Origin: Rhodophyticola sp017644125
Lineage (GTDB): Bacteria > Pseudomonadota > Alphaproteobacteria > Rhodobacterales > Rhodobacteraceae
Assembly: GCF_042140125.1 (NCBI RefSeq)
Contig: NZ_CP159473.1
Reading direction: 5' to 3' (one strand)
DNA: 64,000 nt
Shown: piece by piece, positions 17,729-26,374 of the stretch
Layout of the letters: each line of letters begins with the position of its first letter
Position numbering within the stretch: the first letter of the stretch is position 1
Program-made: the position numbers and the translations under genes
Notes under the pieces: generated by a model
Databases searched by the model: none
What the model saw: only the letters and a program-made list of their open reading frames with translations
What the model was told of the DNA's origin: nothing

Positions 17729-18277
17729 ATGGCATCGGGCAAGTTACTGGGAATTTCGGGGTCGCTGCGGGCGGCGTCATTCAATCGCAAACTGATGCAT
17801 GAGGCGGCGCGGGTCTTCGATCCGGCGGAGTTCGTGGTAGGCGATCTGCGTCTGCCGCTCTACGATGGCGATCTGGAGGAGGCGGAGGGGATACCCGCCG
17901 AGGTTCAGAAACTCGCCGATCAGATCGCGGCCGCAGATGCCGTCGTCATCTCCGCGCCGGAATACAACAAAGGCGTGTCCGGTGTGTTGAAAAACGCGCT
18001 CGATTGGGTGAGCCGGACCAAGGGGGCCCCATGGCGTGACAAGCCGGTGGCCATCATGTCGGCGGCGGCGGGCCGCGCGGGTGGAGAGCGGGTGCAGTTT
18101 GCGCTGCGACTATGCCTTGTGGCGTTTCGGCCGAAGCTGCTTCAGGGGCCCGAACTGATGGTCGGGCAGGCCGGCGAACAGTTCGACGGCGACAGGCTGG
18201 TCAACGAGCTCAACCTGAAGGCGCTGAACGAGTTGATGGCGGAGCTGCGCGTGGCCGCGGGGCTGCCGCAGACATGA
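17729..18277 (+). CDS. NADPH-dependent FMN reductase-like flavoprotein
   Basis: 182 residues with a flavodoxin-like fold. The FMN phosphate loop is GISGSLRAASFNRKL (about 8-22) and the second binding segment is SAPEYNKGVSGVLKNALDWVSR (about 75-96), characteristic of the YieF/ChrR-reductase/azoreductase-type quinone and chromate reductases. The start at ATG 17729 follows GGGGCCGGG, and the frame is open upstream only as an overlap with mscS. Physiological substrate is probably quinones; not determinable here. It converges with the FAD oxidoreductase gene. Confidence 0.88.
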   Translation: MASGKLLGISGSLRAASFNRKLMHEAARVFDPAEFVVGDLRLPLYDGDLEEAEGIPAEVQKLADQIAAADAVVISAPEYNKGVSGVLKNALDWVSRTKGAPWRDKPVAIMSAAAGRAGGERVQFALRLCLVAFRPKLLQGPELMVGQAGEQFDGDRLVNELNLKALNELMAELRVAAGLPQT

Positions 18278-18308
18278 TCCGCGCCTTTCTTGGCGTCAAT
18301 CGGTGAGA

Positions 18309-19364
18309 TCACTTCTGTGGCGGCCGCTCCTTCGGGAGGCTGGCCGCCGCGCGGAAACCGTCCGGGATCCGGTCTCGCCCGTCCAGCACCAGATCGGCCA
18401 TGATCTCGCCGATCACCGGTGCCATGCCGAAACCGATCTTGAAGCCGCCATTGGCGATGAACGCCCCCGGTCTTGTCGGGTGATGCCCGAGCATCGGGGC
18501 GCGGGACCGGGCCCGGGGGCGAAGCCCGGCCCAGCGGTCAAGAACATCCGCCCCGCCCAGAACCGGGCACAAGGCGCGCGCCTTTTCGATCAGCGCATCA
18601 AGCCGCGCATCCGTGCCATCCGGATCGGTATAGTCCCGCTCGGACGTGGAGCCGATCGCGGTCGTTCCGTCGCCGTGCGGGATGATGTGAAGACCGTCCG
18701 CAAACAGCTGCGGAAGGGTGCGCCCGTCGAAATCCAGTAGGGCGGCCTGACCCTTGACGCCATTGCCCACATCCGCGCCGAGGACGCCCGATATCTCTTC
18801 CAGCCCCGCAGTGCCGGTGGCCCAGACCTGACGGCCCGTCGCGGCCCCGTCCTTGCAGATCTCGACACCCAGATTGGCCAGCGCCCGTGCCAGCGCCGCG
18901 ATGGCCCTGCGCGGATGGAGCCGGGCGCTGAGCGTGTCGCGGATGAGAAGGCCGGTGGGTGCCGCGGCATAGGGGGCATACCCGTCTTGCGGAACGATGT
19001 CCCAAGTGAACCGCCCCTGCCAAAGCTCCCTCGCCGTCTCGGTGCGGGCCTCCGCAAAGGCAAGTGCCGCCTCGTCCGGTATCGGCTGCAACCGGCCCGA
19101 TCGCGCATAGCCGGGGTCGGTTTCGGCAAGCCGCGCCACCTCGGCCCACATCGCTTCGGCCATCACCAGACTGTCGAACTGGAGCTGTTTCTTGGCGTTC
19201 CAGTTTTCCGGCACATGCGGGGCAAGCGCGCCCACCAGCCCGCCGCTGGCCCCCGCACCCGGGCCCATCGGGTCGATCACCCGGACGGAGGCACCGCGCC
19301 GCGCGCAGGCCCATGCCACGGTGAGCCCAAAGATACCCGCCCCGTGGACTGTCACATCTGCCAT
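18309..19364 (-). CDS. FAD-dependent oxidoreductase (glycine oxidase / MnmC oxidase-like)
   Basis: 351 residues of the DAO fold. The N-terminal GAGIFGLTVAWACARRG (about 8-24) is the Rossmann FAD motif, ASGGLVGALAPH follows near 45, and the C-terminal GLRPRARSRAPMLG and GGFKIGFGMAP are typical of the family. It is divergent from mnmD with 58 bases between starts. In gammaproteobacteria these two activities are fused as MnmC, so this enzyme may remove the carboxymethyl group from cmnm5(s2)U34. The alternative is a ThiO-like glycine or D-amino acid oxidase. The start at 19362-19364 was chosen over a longer frame because it begins directly at the FAD motif. Confidence 0.75.
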   Translation of the reverse strand: MADVTVHGAGIFGLTVAWACARRGASVRVIDPMGPGAGASGGLVGALAPHVPENWNAKKQLQFDSLVMAEAMWAEVARLAETDPGYARSGRLQPIPDEAALAFAEARTETARELWQGRFTWDIVPQDGYAPYAAAPTGLLIRDTLSARLHPRRAIAALARALANLGVEICKDGAATGRQVWATGTAGLEEISGVLGADVGNGVKGQAALLDFDGRTLPQLFADGLHIIPHGDGTTAIGSTSERDYTDPDGTDARLDALIEKARALCPVLGGADVLDRWAGLRPRARSRAPMLGHHPTRPGAFIANGGFKIGFGMAPVIGEIMADLVLDGRDRIPDGFRAAASLPKERPPQK

Positions 19365-19422
19365 TGCCAATCCCCTGAGGCTTGCCCAGAGTCCGGGCGA
19401 TTTCATCGTTCTAGGGCAGGCT

Positions 19423-20091
19423 ATGACAGAGGGCCAGACGGAAGCGGTTGACTGGCGGGACGGCGATGTGCCCGTCTCCACGCTGTTTGACGACCCGTAT
19501 TACTCGCTGGAAGACGGGCTGGCCGAAACCCGCCATGTGTTTCTGGCGGGCAATGATCTGCCGGCCCGGTTTGCCCCCGGTTTCCGGGTTGCGGAACTGG
19601 GCTTCGGAACCGGGCTGAACTTCCTGACGGCACTTGATGCGTTTCGGCGCGCCGCTGTGGGCGGCATCCTGCATTTCACCAGTTTCGAAGCTTTCCCGAT
19701 GCCGGTAGAGCAGATGAAAAAGGCGCTGTCGCGGTTTCCCGACCTGCCGGCGGATGTCCTTGCCGGACCGGTGAGCGCGCGCCTTGAACAGGTCAGTGGC
19801 GCGGATTTCGAACTGTGTGTGATCCATGGCGATGCGCGCCGGACGCTGCCTCTCTGGCCGGGGCGCGCGGATGCCTGGTTTCTGGATGGGTTTTCGCCCG
19901 CGAAGAACCCCGAATTGTGGGAGCCGGGTCTGATGGCGGAGGTTGCGCGCCATACCGCAAAAGACGGGAGTTTCGCGACCTACACGGCGGCGGGCCATGT
20001 GCGCCGCGCGCTGAGCGATGCGGGGTTCGAGGTTGCCCGCGTTCCGGGGTTCGGGCGCAAGCGGCACATGACCGTCGGGCGGCTGCGATGA
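19423..20091 (+). CDS. mnmD: tRNA 5-methylaminomethyl-2-thiouridine methyltransferase (MnmD type)
   Basis: This SAM-dependent enzyme methylates nm5(s2)U at the wobble position 34 of certain tRNAs. 222 residues with the SAM-binding motif ELGFGTGLNFL (about 47-57) and the diagnostic DAWFLDGFSPAKNPELW (about 146-162) of the MnmC methyltransferase domain. The N-terminal DPYYSLEDGLAETRHVFL block is also family-typical. It is a stand-alone methyltransferase, not fused to the oxidase domain, but a DAO-family oxidase gene lies divergent next to it. The downstream transporter overlaps its stop codon (ATGA). Confidence 0.9.
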   Translation: MTEGQTEAVDWRDGDVPVSTLFDDPYYSLEDGLAETRHVFLAGNDLPARFAPGFRVAELGFGTGLNFLTALDAFRRAAVGGILHFTSFEAFPMPVEQMKKALSRFPDLPADVLAGPVSARLEQVSGADFELCVIHGDARRTLPLWPGRADAWFLDGFSPAKNPELWEPGLMAEVARHTAKDGSFATYTAAGHVRRALSDAGFEVARVPGFGRKRHMTVGRLR

Positions 20092-20957
20092 CCGAGCAGA
20101 ACACGCGCCTTGGTATCTGGCTGATGGTGGCCACCACCTTCGTTTTCGCCATGCAGGACGGGATCAGCCGGCATCTGGCGGCGGAATACAACGTGCTGAT
20201 GGTGGTGATGATCCGCTATTGGTTCTTCGCGGCCTTCGTCATCACCATCGCCGGGCGGCAGGCGGGCGGCCTCCGGCGGGCCGCAGCAACGAAGCAGCCG
20301 GTTCTGCAGGCGTTCCGCGGTATCCTGCTCTCTCTTGAGATCTGCGTGATGGTGGGCGCTTTCGTGCTCCTTGGCCTTGTGGAAAGCCATGCGGTTTTCG
20401 CCTGCTATCCGCTGCTGATCGCGGCGCTTTCCGGCCCCATTCTGGGCGAAAAGGTCGGCTGGCGCAGATGGGCCGCGATTGCCGTGGGGTTCGTGGGCGT
20501 GCTGATCATCCTGCAACCGGGCGTGCGCGTGTTCGAAGTGGAGGCGCTGGTGCCGCTCGCGGCCGCGCTGATGTTCGCACTTTACGGGCTGCTGACACGC
20601 TACGCGGCGCGCAAGGACAGCACCGCCACCAGCTTTTTCTGGACCGGCACGATGGGCGCGGTCGTGATGACGGCGATCGGCAGCTGGTATTGGGAACCCA
20701 TGAGCGCGCCGGACTGGGGCTGGATGGCCGCTCTGTGCGTCACCGGCGCATTTGGTCACTGGCTGCTGATCAAGGTCTACGACGTGTCCGAGGCAAGCGC
20801 GGTGCAGCCCTTCGCCTATCTGCAACTGGTCTTTGCCTCCGCGCTCGGGCTGATCGTTTTCGACGAGACGCTGCGCAGCAATGTGGTGATCGGGGCGGGG
20901 CTGGTGGTTGCCGCGGGTCTTTTCACGCTCTGGCGCGCGCGGGCTACCGCATCTTGA
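20088..20957 (+). CDS. EamA/DMT-superfamily transporter
   Basis: 289 residues, ten predicted helices in two EamA repeats: the first includes ISRHLAAEYNVLMVVMIRYWFFA and the second ends with PFAYLQLVFASALGLIVFDE. It starts with an ATGA overlap on the mnmD stop, indicating translational coupling, but a role in tRNA modification is not implied. It is clearly different in sequence from the EamA protein at 4172. The 3' end overlaps the converging lytic transglycosylase gene by 14 bases. The substrate is unknown. Confidence 0.86.
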   Translation: MTEQNTRLGIWLMVATTFVFAMQDGISRHLAAEYNVLMVVMIRYWFFAAFVITIAGRQAGGLRRAAATKQPVLQAFRGILLSLEICVMVGAFVLLGLVESHAVFACYPLLIAALSGPILGEKVGWRRWAAIAVGFVGVLIILQPGVRVFEVEALVPLAAALMFALYGLLTRYAARKDSTATSFFWTGTMGAVVMTAIGSWYWEPMSAPDWGWMAALCVTGAFGHWLLIKVYDVSEASAVQPFAYLQLVFASALGLIVFDETLRSNVVIGAGLVVAAGLFTLWRARATAS

Positions 20958-22878
20958 GCCGTTCGCTCAGGGCGGGCGGTGCCAGCTCCCCGGTCAGCTG
21001 CGCGTCGTAGATCGCAAGGCTCTCGGTCACGCGCATGATGTAGTTGCGTGTTTCGGTGAACGGGATTGCCTCGATCCAGTCGATCACGTCGACACGCTCG
21101 CTGCGGGGGTCGCCGAACCGCTCGATCCAGGCGCGCGCCCGGCTTGGTCCCGCGTTGTAGGCCGCCGCCAGCAGAACCGGATTCGACCCGAACTCCTCGG
21201 TCAGATATGCCAGATATCCGGATCCGAGAACGGCGTTGTAGGCCGGGTCGCTCAGAAGCCTGGCCTCGCTGAACTCGATCCCCAGACGACTGGCCTGACC
21301 CCGGCCGGTGCCGGGCATCACCTGCATCAGCCCGACCGCTCCGGCGGAGCTGATCACGTTCGGGTCGAATTCCGATTCGCGCCGCGCGATTGACAGATTG
21401 AGGGTGGCGGGAGCGGCAAGCTCCGCCTCCGCCAGATCCGTCACCGGATAATAGGCGCGCATGATCTCGTATCCCTGTTGCGCGGCGCGTTTGGCGATCA
21501 TCAAGGCGATATGCGGATTGCCGAGGTCGAAGGCGAGATCGGCCAGTTGCCCGGCTTCCTGCCGGCTCAGGCTCTCGGTCAGATGGGTCATGAAACGTTC
21601 TGCCAGTTCGGTCTGGCCGGCCTCGTAGAGCACCAGCGCCGCTCGCAGGACGGACGACCCCATGAAAGAGGCGGTCCGCCAGTCGCCAAACACCTCGTCT
21701 CCAAGGAAATGCGGGTCCGTCGGCAGCCCGCCGCGTTCGGCGGCAAGCTGGCCGTAGAAGCTGGACTGAAACTGCGCGCCCAGGGCATAGGCTTCGGCGG
21801 CCTGATCGGCATTGCCCGCGGCTTCATGGGCGCGGCCCAGCCAGTACCCTGCCCGTCCGACGCTGATCGGGCTGAACACCACGCTTCGGAAACTGGTGAA
21901 ATGGGTGATGGCCTGATCGGCATTGCCCATCCGCAGCGCCGCATATCCCGCGATCCATTCCAGATCCGCATAGTCCAGATAGTCTTCATCGGGGCCGATG
22001 AAGTGGCCGGAGGCCAGAGCATAGGCGCGCGCGAACTCGCCCTCGCGCAGCACATCGCGCGCGAGCGACGCGCGTCGGCTGCCCCAGGCCGCGGGCCTGC
22101 CAAGCGCCTCGGCCGATGTGCTGGTGGCAAGGATCAGATCCGCCGCGGTGTCCCAGAAGCCCGAGCGCACGCGCCAGAGGAATTGCTCATAGGCCAGGCC
22201 CGGATCGGATTGCAGAGCGTCGGGCACCGCCTCGATCAGCGTATCGACGCCGGGGCGGCGCTCTCTCAGCGCGACACGTGCCTCGGACAGCGCCCGCCAC
22301 TCCTCGGGCACGAAATTCTCCATCTGCCGCGCACGGTCCTGCTCCCCCAGCCACAGAAGATTGTCGAGCCGCGCGACGTGATGATCTGCCAGAACCGGGC
22401 CGTATTCGGCCAGCATCGTTTCGAACTGGCTGCTGGTCAGCGTCATCGTGGTCCAGGCGCGGACGATCTCGGCATGGGCGGCCTCGATATCGCCGCGGGC
22501 TCTCAGCGCCTCGGCCAGCCGCAGGCTGCCGGTGCCGGTTTCAGGCGGTTGCGGCGCGAAATACGCGATCACGGTGGCGGGGTCCGCGCCCTCAGGAATG
22601 TTGCGTTCCCCCCGCGCGCGCAGCAGGGGCAGGCCCGGCCAGTCAGGATTGCGCTCCAGAAAATCCACATACTCCGCAAAGCTGCCCTGGCGCGCGCGAA
22701 GCTGCGCCCAGGTGACGACATCGCGGCCCACATCGTCCTCGATCTGGCTTCTGGCCTGGGCTGCAAGCTCGAAATCCTGCGCACCGATGGCCGCAAGCGC
22801 AATGCCGATCGCGTCGGAATTGGCGTTCGCGGATAGCGGGCTCAGGGCCAGCAGAGCGGAAAGGAATATGGCACGCAT
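20944..22878 (-). CDS. Soluble lytic murein transglycosylase (Slt70-like)
   Basis: A periplasmic enzyme that cleaves MurNAc-GlcNAc bonds with 1,6-anhydro ring formation. 644 residues: signal peptide MRAIFLSALLALSPLSANAN, a long alpha-superhelical region of TPR-like helices (about 25-470), and a C-terminal SLT domain (about 480-620). The catalytic Glu is in RRESEFDPNVIS, followed by SAGAVGLMQVMPGTG and AAYNAGPSRARAW. The start at 22878 was chosen for the signal peptide and the GGAGACAC upstream; the frame is open further but not protein-like. It is divergent from dapA, with a 140-base shared promoter region. Confidence 0.93.
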   Translation of the reverse strand: MRAIFLSALLALSPLSANANSDAIGIALAAIGAQDFELAAQARSQIEDDVGRDVVTWAQLRARQGSFAEYVDFLERNPDWPGLPLLRARGERNIPEGADPATVIAYFAPQPPETGTGSLRLAEALRARGDIEAAHAEIVRAWTTMTLTSSQFETMLAEYGPVLADHHVARLDNLLWLGEQDRARQMENFVPEEWRALSEARVALRERRPGVDTLIEAVPDALQSDPGLAYEQFLWRVRSGFWDTAADLILATSTSAEALGRPAAWGSRRASLARDVLREGEFARAYALASGHFIGPDEDYLDYADLEWIAGYAALRMGNADQAITHFTSFRSVVFSPISVGRAGYWLGRAHEAAGNADQAAEAYALGAQFQSSFYGQLAAERGGLPTDPHFLGDEVFGDWRTASFMGSSVLRAALVLYEAGQTELAERFMTHLTESLSRQEAGQLADLAFDLGNPHIALMIAKRAAQQGYEIMRAYYPVTDLAEAELAAPATLNLSIARRESEFDPNVISSAGAVGLMQVMPGTGRGQASRLGIEFSEARLLSDPAYNAVLGSGYLAYLTEEFGSNPVLLAAAYNAGPSRARAWIERFGDPRSERVDVIDWIEAIPFTETRNYIMRVTESLAIYDAQLTGELAPPALSERLKMR

Positions 22879-23018
22879 GAGTGTCTCCGGGCACAGGCCT
22901 CTAAAGGATAGGCGCCGCCGGTCGTCATGCAACACACGAACTTGGCAATTCCGGTCGGCGGAGATAGGGTCCGCGCGATTTCGCCGATCCCGGCCCACCA
23001 CAGATAAGGAAGCGTGTG

Positions 23019-23900
23019 ATGTTCAAAGGCTCGATGCCCGCATTGGTCACGCCGTTCGCAAACGGCGCGGTGGATTTCGACACGCTGAAGAAACTCGTTG
23101 ACTGGCATGTGGCCGAGGGCAGCAGCGGGATCGTCCCCGTGGGCACGACCGGCGAAAGCCCGACCCTGAGCCACGAAGAGCATGAGCAGGTGATTGCCTG
23201 CGTGGTCGAGGCGGCCCGCGGCCGCGTGCCGGTGATTGCCGGGGCCGGGTCGAACAACACGGTGGAGGCGATCCGCTTCGTCGAGCACGCCCGCGATGTG
23301 GGGGCGGCCGCAGCACTGGTGGTCACGCCCTATTACAACAAGCCCACTCAGCGCGGGCTGATCGCGCATTACACGGCGCTGAACGCGGTCGGCATCCCGA
23401 TCCTGATCTACAACATCCCGCCCCGGTCGGTCATCGACATGACGCCCGCGACCATGGGCGAACTGGCGAAACTGCCCAATATCATCGGCGTGAAAGACGC
23501 AACCGGCGATATCACCCGTGTGTCCAGACAGCGCGCCACCTGTGGCGCGGACTTCATCCAACTGTCCGGCGAGGACGCTTCGGCGCTTGGGTTCAACGCC
23601 CATGGCGGGGTCGGCTGTATCTCTGTCACGGCCAATGTGGCGCCCCGGCTTTGCGCGGAGTTCCAGGCGGCGATGCTTGCGGGCGATTACGCCAAGGCGC
23701 TGGATTATCAGGACCGCCTGATGCCGCTTCACGAGGCGATTTTCATCGAGCCCGGGCTGGTGGGCGCGAAATACGCGCTGTCGGTTCTGGGCCGGTGTTC
23801 CGAGGAGGTCCGCTTGCCGCTGACCGTTCTGGAAGACCGCACCAAATCCGCGATCCGCGATGCGATGCGCCATGCCGGGCTGATCGACCAACATGGCTGA
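23019..23900 (+). CDS. dapA: 4-hydroxy-tetrahydrodipicolinate synthase
   Basis: Condenses pyruvate with aspartate semialdehyde, the entry step of lysine/diaminopimelate synthesis. 293 residues, (beta/alpha)8 barrel. The Schiff-base lysine is K159 in GVKDATGD. GTTGESPTLSHEEH (about 43-56) and the Tyr motif PYYNKPTQRG (about 105-114) are canonical. A GTG three bases earlier is also possible, but ATG 23019 has AAGGA at ideal spacing. It forms an operon with trmO (8-base overlap) and smpB; dapA-smpB linkage is common in alphaproteobacteria. Confidence 0.96.
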   Translation: MFKGSMPALVTPFANGAVDFDTLKKLVDWHVAEGSSGIVPVGTTGESPTLSHEEHEQVIACVVEAARGRVPVIAGAGSNNTVEAIRFVEHARDVGAAAALVVTPYYNKPTQRGLIAHYTALNAVGIPILIYNIPPRSVIDMTPATMGELAKLPNIIGVKDATGDITRVSRQRATCGADFIQLSGEDASALGFNAHGGVGCISVTANVAPRLCAEFQAAMLAGDYAKALDYQDRLMPLHEAIFIEPGLVGAKYALSVLGRCSEEVRLPLTVLEDRTKSAIRDAMRHAGLIDQHG

Positions 23901-24375
23901 CCGGCGCGCGGGCGAGATTGCGCTGCCCTTCGATCCGGCAGATCGGGCCGAAGCGGGGCTTTGCTTCATCGGCCGGATCCGCTCCCCCTGGGCGAAAGGT
24001 ACCGCGCCCAGGAATATCGGGGCGGCGCGCGAGCGCGACCAGCCGGCAAGCCTTGAGCTGGACCCGGCTTATGCCCCCGCCTTGGCGGGCCTCTCCGTCG
24101 GTCAGGCGGTACAGGTGCTTTACTGGGTCGATCGCGGGAAGCGCGAGCTGATCGTGCAAAGCCCGGCCCATGCGGACGGCCCGCGCGGCACCTTCGCCCT
24201 GCGCTCGCCCGTGCGCCCGAACCCGATCGCGCTGGCCACCGTGGTGATCACCGGGATCGAGGGCGCGACCGTCGGCATCGACGCCATCGATGCCTATGAC
24301 GGAACGCCCCTGCTGGACATAAAACCCTGGATCGCCTCGGTCGATGTGCCCCCGGGCTGGCGCGGCGACGGTTAA
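23893..24375 (+). CDS. trmO: tRNA (N6-threonylcarbamoyladenosine-37-N6)-methyltransferase TrmO
   Basis: SAM-dependent methylation of t6A37 in tRNA-Thr(GGU). 160 residues, TsaA/UPF0066 beta-barrel fold. Signature segments are FIGRIRSPWAKG (about 25-36) and RSPVRPNPIALATV (about 104-117), which forms the SAM and tRNA binding core. Starts inside the dapA stop region (8-base overlap), so translation is coupled. Length fits the single-domain bacterial form without the C-terminal extension seen in E. coli. Confidence 0.92.
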   Translation: MADRRAGEIALPFDPADRAEAGLCFIGRIRSPWAKGTAPRNIGAARERDQPASLELDPAYAPALAGLSVGQAVQVLYWVDRGKRELIVQSPAHADGPRGTFALRSPVRPNPIALATVVITGIEGATVGIDAIDAYDGTPLLDIKPWIASVDVPPGWRGDG

Positions 24376-24394
24376 GCCCCTATATCCTGCCCCC

Positions 24395-24868
24395 ATGGCA
24401 CAGACGAAATCAGACCCGAACTACAAGGTGATCGCCGAGAACCGGCGGGCGCGCTACGACTATGCCATCGAGGAGGATCTGGAAGTCGGGATCGTTCTGG
24501 AGGGGTCCGAGGTCAAATCGCTGCGCGCGGGCGGATCGAACATCGCGGAAAGCTACGCCACCGTAGATGACGGAGAATTGTGGTTGGTCAACAGCTACAT
24601 CGCGCCGTATCTGCAGGCCAAGACCTTCGGCCACGAAGAGCGGCGCAGGCGCAAGCTTCTGTGCAGCCGCAAGGAATTGTCGAAACTGTGGAATGCCACG
24701 CAGCGCGCGGGAATGACGCTGGTGCCGCTGGTGATGTATTTCAACCATCGCGGTCTGGTGAAGATGAAGATCGGTATCGCCAAGGGCAAGAAAAACCACG
24801 ACAAACGCGCAACCGAGGCCAAGCGCGACTGGCAGCGGCAGAAGGCGCGGCTGCTGCGCGAGGGCTAG
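24395..24868 (+). CDS. smpB: SsrA-binding protein SmpB
   Basis: Binds tmRNA and delivers it to stalled ribosomes in trans-translation. 157 residues with family blocks KVIAENRRARYDYAIEE, GIVLEGSEVKSLRAG, and the C-terminal KGKKNHDKR followed by the basic tail that enters the mRNA channel. The start MAQTKSDPNY was chosen on homology; the same frame is open 17 codons upstream. The gene lies 19 bases after trmO. A second ribosome-rescue gene, arfB, is found 3.8 kb downstream. Confidence 0.97.
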   Translation: MAQTKSDPNYKVIAENRRARYDYAIEEDLEVGIVLEGSEVKSLRAGGSNIAESYATVDDGELWLVNSYIAPYLQAKTFGHEERRRRKLLCSRKELSKLWNATQRAGMTLVPLVMYFNHRGLVKMKIGIAKGKKNHDKRATEAKRDWQRQKARLLREG

Positions 24869-24946
24869 CCACGCCTCTTGCCAGCGCAGAGCCATATGCG
24901 TAGGGCTATGTGCCAGATACGAAATCCCGAGAGCGAGGCTTGGTCC

Positions 24947-25798
24947 ATGTCCGCAGATGACCCGAAAACCCTGGTCTCCACCGACTGGTTGGCGGCGCAT
25001 CTGAACGACCCGGATCTGCGCGTGATCGACGCCTCCTACTATCTGGCCGATATGGGCAGGGATGCGCGCGCCGAGTATGAGGCGGCCCATATTCCCGGGG
25101 CCCGGTTCTTCGACATAGACGAAATCAGCGATCATCGCAGCAAGCTGCCGCACATGGCCCCGCCGGTGGAAAAGTTCATGTCGCGCATGCGGGCGATGGG
25201 GATCGGGGACGGCCATCAGGTGGTTGTCTATGACGGTTTGGGGCTGTTTTCGGCGGCGCGGGTCTGGTGGCTGTTCCGGCTGATGGGCAAGACCGATATC
25301 GCGGTTCTGGATGGCGGCTTTCCGAAATGGCAGGCCGAAGGGCGCGAGACCGAGGACATGCCGCCGGTTCTGCGCGACAGGCACATCACCGTGCAGCGTC
25401 AGGCCCATCTGGTGAAGGACGTCACGCAGGTGGCGTCCGCCTCCAAACTGGGGGACTGGCAGATTGTCGATGCCCGCTCTCCGTCCCGGTTCCGGGGTGA
25501 AGAGCCCGAGGCGCGCCCCGGCCTGCGCGCGGGCCATATCCCCGGCGCGATGAATGTGCATTACGCGACGCTTCTCAACCCCGATGGCACGATGAAATCC
25601 GGCGATGCGTTGCGCTCGGCCTTCGAAGGCGCGGGCGTGGATCTGGAAAAACGGGTGATCACCACCTGCGGGTCGGGCGTGACGGCGGCGATCCTGATGC
25701 TTGGTCTGGAACGTCTCGGCCACCGCGATGTGGCCTTGTATGACGGGTCCTGGGCGGAGTGGGGCCAGTTCGAACAGTTGAAGGTGGCCACCGGATGA
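24947..25798 (+). CDS. sseA: 3-mercaptopyruvate/thiosulfate sulfurtransferase
   Basis: Two rhodanese domains in 283 residues (about 8-130 and 155-278). The active-site loop is CGSGVTAA with C241, the CG(S/T)GVTA form typical of 3-mercaptopyruvate sulfurtransferases. The first domain carries a non-catalytic loop (VYDGLGLFSAAR). The start at ATG 24947 gives the usual N-terminus; the frame is open for 23 further codons that look non-coding. The GNAT gene starts inside its stop codon (ATGA). The gene symbol is a functional equivalent, not proof of orthology to E. coli sseA. Confidence 0.9.
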   Translation: MSADDPKTLVSTDWLAAHLNDPDLRVIDASYYLADMGRDARAEYEAAHIPGARFFDIDEISDHRSKLPHMAPPVEKFMSRMRAMGIGDGHQVVVYDGLGLFSAARVWWLFRLMGKTDIAVLDGGFPKWQAEGRETEDMPPVLRDRHITVQRQAHLVKDVTQVASASKLGDWQIVDARSPSRFRGEEPEARPGLRAGHIPGAMNVHYATLLNPDGTMKSGDALRSAFEGAGVDLEKRVITTCGSGVTAAILMLGLERLGHRDVALYDGSWAEWGQFEQLKVATG

Positions 25799-26364
25799 CC
25801 CTGATCCCCGCGGGGACGGAGGTGTCCTTCATCACGACCTATCTGGAAATGCGGACCAGGCCGGATTTCGATGTCCCGGCTCTTCCGGATGACACGCGTC
25901 TGGAACAAGCCCTGCGCCCGCCGGTCTGGTTCTTTCTGGCGGTGTATGACGCGGTTGGGCGGGATTATGAGTGGCGTGACCGGTTTCAGCAGGAAATCGA
26001 CGACCCCGATGCGCTTCGGGCCTTTGTCGAGAGCCCGGATGTCGAAATGTGGGTCGCCTATCGCCATGGATGGCCGCAAGGCTTCTTCATACTGGACTGG
26101 ACCGAGCCGGGCGAATGCGATCTGGCCTATTTCGGCATGGTGCCCGAGGATGTGGGCCACGGTCTCGGCGGCACGTTGCTGAAGGCCGCGATTGCAAGGG
26201 CATGGGCGCGGGAGGACATGAAGATGATGAGCGTGAATACCTGCGAACTGGATCACCCCCGGGCGCTTGCACTTTATCAGAAGCACGGGTTCGTCCCGGT
26301 GGATACCGAGACACGGACACGCGTGTTGCACCGCGACCGCGATCCTTCCCGCCTCCCCGCATAA
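25795..26364 (+). CDS. GNAT-family N-acetyltransferase
   Basis: 189 residues. The acetyl-CoA-binding motif A region is visible as YFGMVPEDVGHGLGGTLLKAAIARAW (about 113-138), and motif B as NTCELDHPRALALYQKHGFVPV (about 150-171). The acceptor substrate is unknown. It is translationally coupled to the sulfurtransferase by an ATGA overlap, and the aminotransferase gene follows after 10 bases, so all three are probably one transcript. Confidence 0.88.
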   Translation: MTLIPAGTEVSFITTYLEMRTRPDFDVPALPDDTRLEQALRPPVWFFLAVYDAVGRDYEWRDRFQQEIDDPDALRAFVESPDVEMWVAYRHGWPQGFFILDWTEPGECDLAYFGMVPEDVGHGLGGTLLKAAIARAWAREDMKMMSVNTCELDHPRALALYQKHGFVPVDTETRTRVLHRDRDPSRLPA

Positions 26365-26374
26365 GGCCAGATCC

